From positions 558,001-622,000 of the forward strand of contig OX442426.1 in NCBI GenBank assembly GCA_949361645.1: a DNA stretch of 64,000 bases. The letters are read 5' to 3'. Below, piece by piece: positions 22,761 through 34,664 of the stretch. This DNA comes from Spongilla lacustris. Lineage: Eukaryota > Porifera > Demospongiae > Spongillida > Spongillidae. The translations under genes and the position numbers were made by a program. The notes beneath the pieces are model-generated. The model worked only from the letters and a program-made list of their open reading frames with translations. It made no database searches and was not told the DNA's origin. Positions within the stretch are counted from its first letter, which is position 1; every line of letters starts with the position of its first letter.

Positions 22761-22890
22761 CTGTAAACATTGTGTTGCTAGGCAATAAACATACAACGGC
22801 TGGATTTTATCGTACAATCGTATTTACTTCTACATTGTACTACATGTACACCTATATACTAGTAGTCACTTAATTAAAAAAATGAATGAA

Positions 22891-23180
22891 ACAAGATATA
22901 AAAAAACATTCTCTCTGAGAAAGTTAGTGGTATATAGGATTTGAAGGCAATGGTGGTGTAAAAAGGATAGGAACAAGGGATTCAGTGGAGGTACACTGAA
23001 TGATTATTCCTATATTTAGCACTGTATATAGAACGTCATTACACTGAATTATGTTGCTAAATATAGGAATAATCATTGTATCTCCACTGAATCCCTTGTT
23101 CCTATCCTTTTTACACCACCATTGCCTTCAAATCCTATATACCACTAACTTTCTCAGAGAGAATGTTTTTTATATCTTGT
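22891..23180. mobile_element. Palindromic MITE, variant core
   Basis: The outer about 95 bp of both arms match the 10432 MITE (ACAAGATATAAAAAAACATT, CTGAGAAAGTTAGTGG, AAGGCAATGGTGGTG), but the inner arms are different (GGGATTCAGTGGAGGTACAC and its complement), while the centre again has CCTATATTTAGCA. Short coding-like frames here are palindrome read-through. Confidence 0.8.
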
Positions 23181-23329
23181 TAAAAAAAAAAAACAAGTAC
23201 ACCCAATTCATCTCTAAAAACATACTCTCGCATACACTATAAAAAATGAAAGTCTACCTGTGATGCTAATAGCAGAGGAATTTGTTGAAGATTCATAGAT
23301 GTCCTGGAGCACAACAGATAGATGTGGCA

Positions 23330-24170
23330 AGTTAGGAGGCAATTGATGGCAAGATGGTAGGGGCCTCTTAAGACCACCATACTGATAGGCCCCTACCCCT
23401 AGTGCATCACATTGGGGGGCATTTGTTATGCGCTTCCTACCACTTCCAATAAACTGACAGGATTTAGCGGTGAGGTGATGGACGCTGCAGACCCAGTTGG
23501 GAAGTAAGATGTCAGCTGGACGGGTCTTGCTGTGGTCTCTACTTAAGTTGTTGCCAACCTCCTCACCTGACAGGTCTCCACCAGGATGTCCCTAATCCTA
23601 TTATGACAGGAGACCACATCTCCACCATACTTGCAGGTAACTGCATGGTGGCCACCTTGATCAAGTGCACTGCCAGGGCACAGTGCACATTGGGAGCCCT
23701 CTGATGTATCAAGGCCAAGCCACCATTTGATGGCAACCTAGAAAATTGGGGGAGCCCCAAGCTCTCAGAGGGCACAATGGAAGGCCAGGAGGCAGCATGA
23801 GGGGAAGAAACTGATAAAAGACGTGCCTTGTCTGCCACAGAGGATGAGTTTAGCAGTAAAGTGAAGTCATGGTCATCCAAATTACTAGAAAGAGAGACTG
23901 GCAGTGAGAGGAGAGACTCAACACTGACTGCATCTTGCTGTGAGACTAAGTTGTTAAAGATCTCTACTGCTTGAGACAGGTGAGATAAATGCAGACCAGA
24001 GCCAGATGAGCACAAGGATGAGATGAATGCTGCAGATGAGTGGTGGGACAATGACCGCAGGCCTAGGCCTCCTCTGCTCAGGCTGGGCCTGCACTGGAGG
24101 TGTCCCTAGGCCTCCTCTGCTTAGGCTGAGCTGAGCCTGTTGACAGGCTGCACTGGGGGTGTCTACACCA
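23330..24170 (-). pseudogene. Remnant of a non-LTR retrotransposon, thumb to endonuclease region
   Basis: The longest open piece (23563-24051) has SLSHHSSAAFISS-like and SSVADKARLLSVSSPHAASW motifs followed by PSESLGLPQF, matching the region between the reverse transcriptase and the C-terminal zinc/endonuclease domain in 42310-44066. After 23563 the frame is broken, but NNLSRDHSKTRPADILLPNW is still readable (about 23485-23545), the endonuclease PAD motif. It is dead: no reverse transcriptase core and several frame breaks. Confidence 0.7.
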
Positions 24171-24439
24171 ATGCATCAATGGAAGCTCATTTGGATGTCA
24201 CATTTTCGGGAAATGGAAAAAAGTGGTCCAGTTAAAACCGTAGAACATACTGTAGGCTACTGTCCCTGATGTATTCGTGATCTGTATGCATCGCATAGCT
24301 CAGGCATACACCTGTACATGTGCTGGTTACTTCAGCCACAAGGGTCCACCATACTTGTGTACATTAAAGTACTGCAACGACATGTAACACAGGTACATAT
24401 AAATGCCCTTATTTGGGTGTGGCTTACTGTAAGAGTATG
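24171..24439. other. No gene seen
   Basis: A short unique stretch between the retrotransposon remnant and a minisatellite. Confidence 0.4.
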
Positions 24440-24612
24440 TTATTGTTGACATGTTAGTGCATGTTCATGTTAGTGTAAGTTATTGTTGACATGTTAGTGT
24501 ATGTTATTGTTGACATGTTAGTGTAAGTTATTGTTGACATGTTAGTGTATGTTATTGTTGACATGTTAGTGTAAGTTATTGTTGACATGTTAGTGTAAGT
24601 TATTGTTGACAT
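24440..24612. repeat. 24-bp tandem repeat
   Basis: About six units of GTTATTGTTGACATGTTAGT plus GTAA, just downstream of the poly(A) signals of the minus-strand OGFr-domain gene. Confidence 0.85.
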
Positions 24613-24622
24613 AACTATAATG

Positions 24623-24652
24623 TTTATTGCAATTATTAATTTTATATTTATT
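24623..24652 (-). promoter_or_regulatory. Two AATAAA poly(A) signals of the OGFr-domain gene
   Basis: AATAAA on the minus strand at 24647-24652 and 24623-24628, about 55 and 80 bases after the stop codon. Confidence 0.6.
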
Positions 24653-24705
24653 GTTGAAATTATTAAAATAATAATTGTGACATACAAATCTTACTGTTCG
24701 TTACA

Positions 24706-27700
24706 CTAATCATGTACTGCACCATTGTTAATGTTGTCTGCCAGTTTGTTTGCCATTGTTCTAATAGAAGCCCGCTCCTGGTCATCCTTGAGTACCTCCA
24801 ACCAGTAGTTCATGCAGCTGTCCAATGTACGGTCCAGTGTGCCCTCCACAATGGCCTCATGGAGGACAAACCTCAGGAAGGGAGCCTTTAGATACTCATA
24901 CTCCATCTCCCCCAGACATTTGAGGATCCTGGTGATACGAAGGTAGTTATGGGAGGAGTGGTTCAGGTGGTGGAAGCGTTCCTTCCAATTATTGGACCTT
25001 TCAATTTCACCTGTTCAGATCAGATTGATAGTTATTTTGTAACCCATTAATTAGAACATAATGGATGATAAGATACCTTAAGCAGAGAGGGGGAAGGAGG
25101 AGGGAGGGAAGGAAGGAGGAGGAGGGAGGGAGGGAGGGAGGGAGGGAGGGAGGGAGGGAAGGAGGGAGGGAGGGAAGGAGGGAGGGAAGGAGGGAGGGAA
25201 GGAGGGAGGGAAGGAGGGAGGGAAGGAGGGAGGGAGGAGGGAGGACAGAGGGAAGGAGGAGGGAGGGAGAAGGGAGAGAGAGGGAAGGAGGGAGGGAAGG
25301 AGAAGGGAGGGAGGAGGGAGAGAGAGAGGGAGAGAGAGAGGAAGGAGGGAGGGAAGGAGGAGGGAGGGAAGGAGGAGGGAGGGAGGGAGGGAGGAGGAGG
25401 GAGGGAAGGAGGAGGAGGGAGGGGAGGAGGGAGGGAGGGGAGGAGGGAGGGAGGGAAGGAGGAGGGAGAGAGAGGGGTATCCACAAACCTTTATCGTCCT
25501 TCAGTTTCATTCCATAGAAGTCCAACATGAGCTCATAAGATCTGAGTACTCTGGCATGTATGACTGGATCAGAACAGATTCTCTGAAGAAACAACACAAA
25601 CTGTGCACACTAGTACAACTCACAACTATATGCACACAAATCATTACAAATAATTCCACAATAACTATTCAATTACACCCACCAAATTAGTTCTACTCAC
25701 ACAACATGCACTCACACTAGGTTCAACCCCAGTGTACATAAGCTCCACCCAGTCTGCATAAGCTCCACCCCCAGTCTACATAAGCTCCACCCCCCAGTCT
25801 GCATAAGCTCCACCCCCCACAAACCTCAGCTTCATGTCGCTGAAGCTCCTGTGAGTGTTGGTTGACTCCTCGCTCTCTAATTGGAAATAACCTGTTGCCA
25901 TAGTGATTGGTGCAACAGGTCGCAGTGTTAACCCTTTACATACCACTGTATGAAGCCATGGTGATATTCCAGCCTGTCATAGTTACCCCACCACAACCTG
26001 TGGATGTTCTCAATGGTGTCCCCATCAGGAATGGACGCCATCTGATTTGAGTAGAACATGTAATTATCGTTTAAGGCGAAGTCGTCCATTTTGTTCTATG
26101 GAAAAGAGGGTTATACCCAAATAATAATATTGCACCCACACTAACATCATCACTGCATTATCCTCAGCATCCCACTATAGCATATCCACACCCTCACAAC
26201 AGCACACCATCACTATAGCACATCCACACCCTCACAACAGCACATCACTATAGCACATCCACACCCTCACAACAGCACATCACTATAGCACATCCACACC
26301 CTCACAACAGCACACCATCACTACACACATCCACACCCTCACAACAGCACACCATCACTATAGCACATCCACACCCTCACAACAGCACACCATCACTATA
26401 GCACATCCACACCCTCACAACAGCACACCATCACTATAGCATATCCACACCCTCACAACAGCACACCATCACTATAGCACATCCACACCTCACAACAGCA
26501 CATCACTATAGCCATCCACACCCTCACAACAGCACACCATCACTACACACATCCACACCCTCACAACAGCACACCATCACTATAGCACATCCACACCTCA
26601 CAACAGCACATCACTATAGCACATCCACACCCTCACAACAGCACACCATCACTACACACATCCACACCCTCACAACAGCACATCACTATAGCACATCCAC
26701 ACCCTCACAACAGCACACCATCGCTATAGCACACATTCACTATAGCACACACCACAACCCTCACTACCACACACGGGTCCTCACTACCATACACCCTCAC
26801 TACCACACCCTCACTACCACACCCTCACTACCACACATCCTCACTGCCACACCCTCACTACCACACACCCTCACTACCACACCCTCACTACCATACACAC
26901 TCACTGGGTATCCATTTCTGTATCGCAAAGTGTCTGAATTGCACCAACTGGAAGGACTGGGGATGTGTACATGTCTACGTCTGTAGGAATTCTTGAAGAA
27001 TAAGAGAGAGGGTGGTAGGGAAGGAGGGAGGGTGAGAGGGATGAAGGAGAGAGCAAGGAAAGGAGATGAGGGAGAGGGAAGGAGTGGATGTGAGGAGGGA
27101 AGGAGAGGATGTGTGGAAGGGAAGGAGAGGATGTGAGGAGGGAAGGAGAGGATGTGTGGAAGGGAAGGAGAGGATGTGAGGAGGAAAGGAGAGGATGTGT
27201 GGAAGGGAAGGAGAGGATGTGAGAGAAGGGGAGGAGAGGATGTGAGGAAGGGGAAGGGAAGGAGAGGATGTGAGAGAAGGAAAGGAGAGGATGTGAGGAA
27301 GGGGAAGGGAAGGATGTGAGAGAAGGGGAGGAGAGGATGAGAGGAAGGGGAAGGGAAGGAGAGGATGTGAGGAAGGGAAGGAGAGGATGTGAGGAAGGGA
27401 AGGAGAGGATGTGAGGAAGGGAAGGAGAGGATGTGAGGAAGGGAAGGAGAGGATGTGAGGAAGGGAAGGAGAGGATGTGAGGAAGGGAAGGGAAGGAGAG
27501 GATGTGAAGAAGGGAAGGAGAGGATGTGAGAGAAGGGGAGGAGAGGATGTGAGAGAAGGGGAGGAGTGGATGTGAGAGAAGGGGAGGAGAGGATGTGAGG
27601 AAGGGAAGGAGAGGAGGGAGAGGGAAGGGAAGGAGAGGAGGGAGAGGGAAGGGAAGAAGAGGAGGGAGAGGGAAGGGAAGGAGAGGAGGGAGAGGGAAGG

Positions 27701-29898
27701 GAAGGAGAGGATGTGAGGAGGGGAAGGGAAGGAGAGGATGTGAGATGAGGGGAAGGAAAGGAGAGGATGTGAGGAAGGGAAGGAGAGGATGTGAGGAAGG
27801 GAAGGAGAGGATGTGAGAGAAGCGGAGGAGAGGATGAGAGGAAGGGGAAGGGAAGGAGAGGATGTGAGGAAGGGAAGGATGTGAGGAAGGGAAGGAGAGG
27901 ATGTGAGGAAGGGAAGGAGAGGATGTGAGATGAGGGGAAGGAAAGGAGAGGATGTGAGGAAGGGAAGGAGAGGATGTGAGGAAGGGAAGGAGAGGATGTG
28001 AGAGAAGGGAAGGAGAGGATGTGAGAGAAGCGGAGGAGAGGATGAGAGGAAGGGGAAGGGAAGGAGAGGATGTGAGGAAGGGAAGGATGTGAGGAAGGGA
28101 AGGAGAGGATGTGAGGAAGGGAAGGAGAGGATGTGAGGAAGGGAAGGAGAGGAGGGAGAGGGAAGGGAAGAAGAGGAGGGAGATGGAAGGGAAGGAGAGG
28201 AGGGAGAGGGAAGGGAAGGAGAGGATGTGAGGAGGGGAAGGGAAGGAGAGGATGTGAGATGAGGGAAAGGGAAGGAGAGGATGTGAGATGAGGGGAAGGA
28301 AAGGAGAGGATGTGAGGAAGGAAAGGAGAGGATGTGAGGAAGGGAAGGAGAGGATGTGAGGAAGGGAAGGAGTGGATGTGAGAGAAGGAAAGGAGAGGAT
28401 GTGAAGAAGGGAAAGAGAGGATGTGAGGAGGGGAAGGGAAGGAGAGATGATGGAAAAGGTCAAAAGTTTAAAATAACCTTACCTGGTAAGAATATGAATA
28501 TTTCTTTCTGTCTTGGTTGTGTGTTTCACCAGTCTTGAGGTCACTAATCTTTGTTTTATCAGCCTTGGGGTCTTCTATCTTCCCTCCATCAGTCTTGGGG
28601 CCTTCTACATTTCCTCCATCAGTCTTGAGGCCATCCACCTCCCCTACATCAGTCTTGGGGCCATCTACCTTCTCTCCATCAGTCCTAAGGCCATCTACCT
28701 CCCCTACATCAGTCCTGAGGCCTTGTACCTCCCCTCCATCAGTCTTGGGGCCTTGTACCTCCCCTCCATCAGTCCTGAGGCCTTCTACCGTCCCTCCATC
28801 AGTCTTGAGGCCATCGACCTCCCCTACATCAGTCTTGGGTTCTTCTACCTTCTCTCCATCAGTCCTGAGGCCTTCTCTCTCCCCTTCATCGGTCCTGAGG
28901 CTATCTACCTCCCCTACATCAGGCCTGAGGCCTTGTACCTCCCCTCCATCAGTCTTGGGGCCTTGTACCTCCCCTCCATCAGTCCTGAGGCCTTCTACCT
29001 TCCCTCCATCAGTCTTGAGGCCATCGACCTCCCCTCCATCAGTCTTGGGTTCTTCTACCTTCTCTCCATCAGTCCTGAGGCCACCTACCTCCCATCCATC
29101 AGTCTTGAGGCCATCGACCTCCCCTACATCAGGCCTGAGGCCTTGTACCTCCCCTCCATCAGTCTTGGGGCCTTGTACCTCCCCTCCATCAGTCCTGAGG
29201 CCTTCTACCTTCCCTCCATCAGTCCTGAGGCCATCGACCTCCCCTCCATCAGTCTTGGGGCCATCTACCTTCTCTCCATCAGTCCTAAGGCCATCTACCT
29301 CCCCTACATCAGTCCTGAGGCCTTGTACCTCCCCTCCATCAGTCTTGGGGCCTTTTACCTCCCCTCCATCAGTCCTGAGGCCTTCTACCTTCCCTCCATC
29401 AGTCTTGAGGCCATCGACCTCCCCTCCATCAGTCTTGGGTTCTTCTACCTTCTCTCCATCAGTCCTGAGGCCATCTACCTTCTCTCCATCAGTCTTGGGG
29501 CCTTCTCTCTCCTCTCCAACAGCGTCTTTTGCTTGTCCCAGTTCCTGTAGCGCAAAAAGGATGGATTGCGGAGTGAGTGAGGAAGTAATATGATGCATTA
29601 TATGAACGAAGAGACAGGACCAGCTGTAGCTACGGAGTGGGTCTCCAGCCCCCCTCTCCCATCCCTCCAGTCCCTCTCTCCCATATAAATAGGGGGTGGG
29701 GGGTGCCGGCCGGCCTTACGGTACTCTGCTATGACTAAGTGAAGGCCTTAGGCTTACCTCTAATTCAATCGCATCAATGTTGTTGGAGGATCTTTTGCGT
29801 CTCTTACAACAGCAGATAGATGTGGTGGTGATACAGAAACAGATATTTTTAATACGGCGAAAGATAGAACTAATACAGCTACAGTTTCCATTTCCCAT
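24706..29898 (-). CDS. OGFr-domain protein (opioid growth factor receptor-like), 7 exons
   Basis: Exons on the minus strand are 29758-29898, 28483-29544, 26905-26991, 25944-26095, 25825-25891, 25489-25582 and 24706-25010. All introns are GT-AG, phases agree, and the product is about 635 aa. Exon 1 begins MGNGNCSCISS, a likely N-myristoylation plus cysteine-acylation signal, then a basic KRRKRSS; OGFR-like proteins in vertebrates also begin MGN. Exon 2 is a run of about thirty-two 10-residue repeats such as DGGEVDGLKT. Exons 3-7 hold the OGFr region: TLRYRNGYP, NYMFYSNQMASIPDGDTIE, HRLWWGNYDRLEYHHGFIQW, LFPIRERGVN, RSYELMLDFYGMKLKDDKG, NNWKERFHHLN and LRITRILKCLGEMEYEYLKA. The match is strong over the whole domain. 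The vertebrate receptor carries its repeats at the C-terminus; here they are N-terminal. Binding of an opioid peptide cannot be inferred. Introns 2, 3 and 6 are mostly minisatellite. Confidence 0.9.
25065..25475. repeat. GGAGGGA-type minisatellite in intron 6 of the OGFr-domain gene
   Basis: Irregular GGGAGGGAGGAAGGA units. In the gene's sense this is a C/T-rich tract ending about 55 bases upstream of the exon 7 acceptor (25011). Confidence 0.9.
25735..25815. repeat. Short tandem repeat CATAAGCTCCACCCCCAGTC
   Basis: Four units of about 22-25 bp in intron 5, just past the exon 5 donor. Confidence 0.8.
26170..26895. repeat. About 38-bp minisatellite, then CCCTCACTACCACA repeats, in intron 3
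   Basis: CACATCCACACCCTCACAAC plus AGCACACCATCACTATAG, about fourteen units with deletions, grading into CCCTCACTACCACA units up to the exon 3 donor (26904). Confidence 0.9.
27005..28445. repeat. GGAAGGAGAGGATGTGAG minisatellite filling intron 2
   Basis: More than sixty units built on GGAAGGAGAGGATGTGAGGA with several higher-order blocks; for example 27720-27880 resembles 27900-28110. In the sense of the gene it is a 1.4-kb pyrimidine tract that ends directly at the exon 3 acceptor (26992). The 520-codon open frame on the minus strand is a by-product, as the exon uses another frame. Confidence 0.95.
28550..29525 (-). repeat. 30-bp coding minisatellite (exon 2 of the OGFr-domain gene)
   Basis: About 32 units of exactly 30 bp with substitutions but no length change, encoding the 10-residue repeats. 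Two- to ten-unit blocks recur. Long open frames on the + strand here are antisense shadows that stay open because the unit is a multiple of three. Confidence 0.95.
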
Positions 29899-30597
29899 AA
29901 TTTAGCCGTTCTATATAGCTGCTATTATTAATATTACCTATTAAAAATACATGATATTATATTGGATTACGTATACGTGTACATCACCGTACCGCCTGTC
30001 CATTGCAATTGATCGATCGTACGTACGTACGTATAGGCCTTTAGGGCGTAGGGGATCTCGAGGATATTGTCTGAGCATGACAACACAGCTACAGACACAC
30101 CCAGTGGCGGATCCAGAATTTTTCTAGGAGGATAACCGATTAAGTGATTTGTATAACATCTGTGTCGGCTTCTCATTTTGCCTCCTAGTATAGCTGGTTA
30201 TCTGTGCTTCCTTTTAATTGCCTCACACTGAAGGTCTATGAACAGTCGATTGTCATCAGCCTAGCTCTTCTAGGACAATGCATGTGCCCCAGGGGGTTTG
30301 GCCAGGAGCTGTACTTTAAACTGTCCCTGTTGACCTCTGATGGGGCAGGTGTGTGGAGTGTCCCTGTGGAAAGAGCTTGGCACACTTATCGTACCACTTG
30401 CTATGCTAGACATGCAGTATGCAGTATACAAGGGATCAGCAGTGATATGGTGTGTTGTATTTTAATCCAATAGTACAACACAATTATTGACAACAAGCAC
30501 TGAACACACGCACAAAAAAAAAAGAGTACTGTTCTGTTCTTTTCTTGGGAGTGTTTGGTGATAGGAATGGACCAGGATTGAATGAGCATTAACAAGC
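29899..30597. other. Intergenic, upstream of the OGFr-domain gene
   Basis: It contains a possible hAT-type MITE end at 30102 (CAGTGGCGGATCCAGAATTT) but no partner was identified. No exon is recognised. Confidence 0.4.
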
Positions 30598-30912
30598 TGA
30601 GGTAGGCCATATAGGCCATATAGCTGAGGTAGGCCATATAGCTGAGGTAGGCCATATAGCTGAGGTAGGCCATATAGCTGAGGTAGGCCATATAGCTGAG
30701 GTAGGCCATATAGCTGAGGTAGGCCATATAGCTGAGGTAGGCCATATAGCTGAGGTAGGCCATATAGCTGAGGTTGGCCATATAGCTGAGGTAGGCCATA
30801 TAGCTGAGGTAGGCCATATAGCTGTGGTAGGCCATATAGCTGAGGTTGGCCATATAGCTGAGGTTGGCCATATAGCTGAGGTAGGCCATATAGCTGAGGT
30901 AGGCCATATAGC
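30598..30912. repeat. 18-bp minisatellite TAGGCCATATAGCTGAGG
   Basis: About 17 units, very homogeneous. ORFs through it repeat every six residues (for example YMAYLS). Confidence 0.95.
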
Positions 30913-30999
30913 TGTGGAATGGCTAACTGAAGGCACTCAGTGCCTCTGGTCCCCAGGCCTCATAGTTGGTTCTCCGCTGTTCTTGGTGTCCATCGGCAG

Positions 31000-31500
31000 T
31001 CCATCTCAGCACACTTGGGGATCACTTTCTGTGCTGATAAAACACCAGCTTTCAATGTATTTGGCAAATGTAGTGAGGGATGCAAAGGTGATGTCATAGG
31101 CAGCAGAGGTATCTTGACCCCATCCACAGCCAATGTCTAGGTGTGGGCAGATAAACCAGCTTGCTGAAAGGTGTTGTACACCAGAGTGTTGTGCCAGGTT
31201 GATACTCCTTTGCATGTGACCCAGTGGTAATCCAGAGGGCAAAGTGCACGTTTGGGAAGGAGAGGGAGAAAGCATTTGGAGTTCCATTTGAACTCACTCA
31301 GGTCAAGGTGCAGTCCAAATCCTCGCTGATGCATGAGGCGGTAGTGTGGTCTTATAAGCAAGAGAACAACTGTTATGGAGAGAGGTGAACTGCACCTGCA
31401 TCAAACAGTGGGAGTACAGCTCTGCAAGCTTCCTTATTGACAGGGAATCTGAGGTGTTGATCACAATAACAGAATGTGAGCAAAACTTTATAATAGACAA
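31000..31500 (-). pseudogene. Non-LTR retrotransposon remnant
   Basis: Read on the minus strand across several frames: RKLAELYS, then SLHNSCSLAYKTTLPPHASA, GFGLHLDLSEFKW, RALCPLDYHW, VTCKGVSTWHN, and a DITFASLTTF segment. These occur in the same order as in 42310-44066, covering the linker, the CxxC...H...C finger and the endonuclease region. It is heavily decayed. Confidence 0.6.
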
Positions 31501-32290
31501 TTGAACTTACTTTTTTGCTGGGTGTTAGATGAAGACCAAAACGTAAAGATGGCACAGAAATCAAAACCCATACAATCATGCCAATTGAACTTACTTTTTT
31601 GCTGGATGTTAGACAGACTACACTGTAAAACAAAACCAAGATGGCACAGTAATAAAACCCATACAATAATAGTCAATCGCAAACTTACTTTTTTTGCTGT
31701 ATGTTAGACGATCAAGATGGTGCAGAAATTAATACACTTGTAGAACAAACAGAAATTAAAACCCATACAAATAGCCACGTCAACTTACTTTTTTGCTGGA
31801 TGTTAGACTGCCCCTACACAGTAGAACAAAACCAAGATTTGATAAAACCCATACAATAATAGTCAATCAACAACTTACTTTTTTGCTGGATACTTTTTTG
31901 CTGGATGTTAGACAATCAAGATGGCATCGAAACTTTTTTTGCTGGATGTTGACAGACTACACTGTAGAACAAAACTTCAAGATGGCACAGTAATAAAACC
32001 CATACAATAATAGTCAATCACAACTTACTTTTTTGCTGGGTATTGAAGAAGAAAACTTAAAGATGGCACAGAAATTTTATTAACCTCATACAATAATAGT
32101 CAATCACAACTTACTTTTTTGCTGGGTATTGAAGAAGAAAACTTAAAGATGGCACAGAAATTTTATTAACCTCATACAATAATAGTCAATCACAACTTAC
32201 TTTTTTGCTGGGTATTGAAGAAAAAAACTTAAAGATGGCACAGAAATTTTATTAACCTCATACAATAATAGTCAATTCAACTCACTTTGT
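31495..32290. repeat. Irregular tandem repeat with a splice-donor-like motif in each unit
   Basis: About nine units of 65-130 bp sharing CAACTTACTTTTTTGCTGG, AAGATGGCACAG and CCCATACAATAATAGTCAAT. On the minus strand each unit has a CTACAG-like acceptor and, 20-30 bases later, CAGCAAAAAAGTAAGTT, a donor consensus. Three units near 32020-32270 are almost identical. No gene could be assembled. Confidence 0.8.
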
Positions 32291-33293
32291 TGCTGGATGG
32301 TAGACACAACACTCTGCCCCAGACTACCTCCACACCTTGTGTGAATAGCACTAAAGACCACACCTACTGGTGTCAGCATCCATTTGATGGAGATGTGCAG
32401 GACACGAGTTCTCAATCTGAGGGCCCTCAGGTTGGTGGTGGTGATGTGCAGGTGGTGATGATGTGGAGGTGGTGGGGTGATCCTCCATAGTGACTTCCAT
32501 TACATGTTCTCTCACATATGCAAGAATTCGCTAGTTACAAGTTCTGGGTTGTCAAGCGATTCAAATAGAACAACATATTCTGCCTGGGAGCTCCCTATTG
32601 TGTCCAGACATTGATGCGTTACAAAAATGAAGTAAATAAATATACGAAATAATAAAAATAAATAAAAGTGACAAATTTGAAATCATAACAAATAAAAATT
32701 CCCCAACAGCTGAAGACAGATAATGAAAATGGATCTATGAACTTGTGTGGTCCATAACCCAAAGCATCTGGTGATCTCCCCGGAGGGACAATACACCTGT
32801 AGCCAGTGTGTGCTGCAGCTGTGTACAACACTGAAGAGAGGGGGATGTGTTGAGATCTCAGATCACTACACAAGCACTGGCTCTCATGTAATATAAGAGA
32901 AGATGTGATCATCAGATGCAGAACAGCATAAGATGGATCAGATGGCCAACATAAGCTATCAAGAAGAGCTATCAAGAACAGCTACCGAGAGAGCTATAAG
33001 CGATGCCTTGCCTTACTACCACCTCCTTCTCCAACTCAGTGCCAACAACTACCTTCTCAACTCCTCCAACATCCCTCTCAACACCAACATCCAACTAACT
33101 TTCTCATATGCAATTTACAATATGTATACATACATACATATTCACATTCGTTGACACACCACAAGATACCACAAATAATTATACCACAGGATATTTGGCA
33201 TTATACCACAATATACACCATGCACAGGATATTTGGTACCAATGTATACTACGATATTCCACTAGATATTATACCATACCAGATTTTAAAGAT
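32291..33293. other. No supported gene
   Basis: Two open frames exist: + 32933-33154, starting MDQMANISYQEELSR, and - 32619-32975. Neither shows a domain or a splice partner. 33130-33295 has loose repeats of ATACCACA and GATATT. Confidence 0.4.
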
Positions 33294-34631
33294 ACAAGAT
33301 ATAAAAAACATTCTCTCTGAATTGCTATCGGCATTAAACACTCCATGAAATGTTAAAAATCGTAACATTGAAAGCCATTTTTCACCCGTTTTTAGGATTT
33401 CTCCGTATATGGTAGTAAACGTTTAGCACATAATCATGATATTTGCATTTGTACTTATTCTATCAAGTATTCTACACGTAGAAATGCTTTTAAAAGTTAC
33501 GTACAGTGCATACAAACGCAAATACTATGACTCTTTGCTACATTTTTACTATGATATACGGAGAAATCCTATAAACGGTTGAAAAATGGCTTTCAATGTT
33601 AAGATTTTTAACATTTCATGGATTGTTTAATGCCGATAGCAAGCTGCCAAAAAATTATTATAAATTATATGGATACCCCAGAGACCTCTCATTTAGAAAA
33701 AGTCAATTTTAATCCTTAAGTCAAACTAATTTGTCCGAATTCATACGAAGACCACGCCTCCCTCTGAAAAGCGATACTTTCCTACCGATCTCCACAGCGA
33801 GTGAGACTTAAGAGCTCAACACAACACTATAGGTACTCACCTGTATTGGGTATATACCCAAAAAAATTGGTAGCGTAACTACAAAGTATAGAGGAGTTAC
33901 AGCCTTGAACATCCAATCCGACCAGCAGTTGTTTACTATGATGCATTGCTTTGTTTACAAGTTATAATTGAATTAAAGCAAATATACTCTGTTCAGAAGT
34001 AGATGCTGAATCTAAAAATGTAATTGGCATGATATAATTATATACCATTCATGAGATAAAATCTAAAATGTGCATTATTGCATTTTTCCCCTCTTTCGAT
34101 GAACACCACTGTATAACAATACACAATTTTAATTATACGTAAAACATAGTCATGGAAACGGCAGCTAACTCTCTAATTACGTTGGATTACGTAATCTTGG
34201 CGCGTGAGAACAGCTGCAAATTTCGTATATTAGTTACATGCTTTATTTATATATCTGATACCTGAAGATGTATTGTCAGATTTTTCTACGATTTTTGGTG
34301 TAACTGGCGCTCTTTAAAACCTTTCCTATCTCGAGTTATACTCACCCATAAAGACGACGACGACGACGACGACGACTATGGACAAATTACGGTCTGGGAA
34401 CGAGAACTACGACCTTTTTTGTTCTCTTAAAGTAAACGGTCTGGCGACTTGAACAAGACATGAAAATGATCGTCTTTCCATTGTGGATCGATAGCAATAA
34501 AGAGCTACACTATCCGTTTCTCGGTTCGAGAGTTATACGCGGGACGCGTTTTTATAATGATATTCATGATACGGCACAAATCCTATATGAGAGTTACTGC
34601 CGTAACTCTCGATTCACGATATAAACACGAG
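33294..34631. mobile_element. Third, partial copy of the foldback block fused to a MITE end
   Basis: 33294-33320 is the first 27 bases of the MITE terminus. Directly after it, 33322-34631 matches 14974-16283 of block copy 1 base for base in length (offset 18,348), covering most of the foldback from within its left arm, its right arm and the block's right end. It lacks the OTU and RGG genes. Confidence 0.85.
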
Positions 34632-34664
34632 TATTATTAATATAATTATGTAATACTGTAGAAT

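Noticed and set aside
26901..28463. 520-codon open frame on the minus strand
   Set aside because: It is the pyrimidine-rich intron 2 minisatellite of the OGFr-domain gene. The real exon 3 at its end uses another frame (TLRYRNGYP).
28513..29593. 345- and 358-codon + strand frames
   Set aside because: Antisense of the 30-bp coding minisatellite; the minus frame is supported by splice sites and the OGFr domain.
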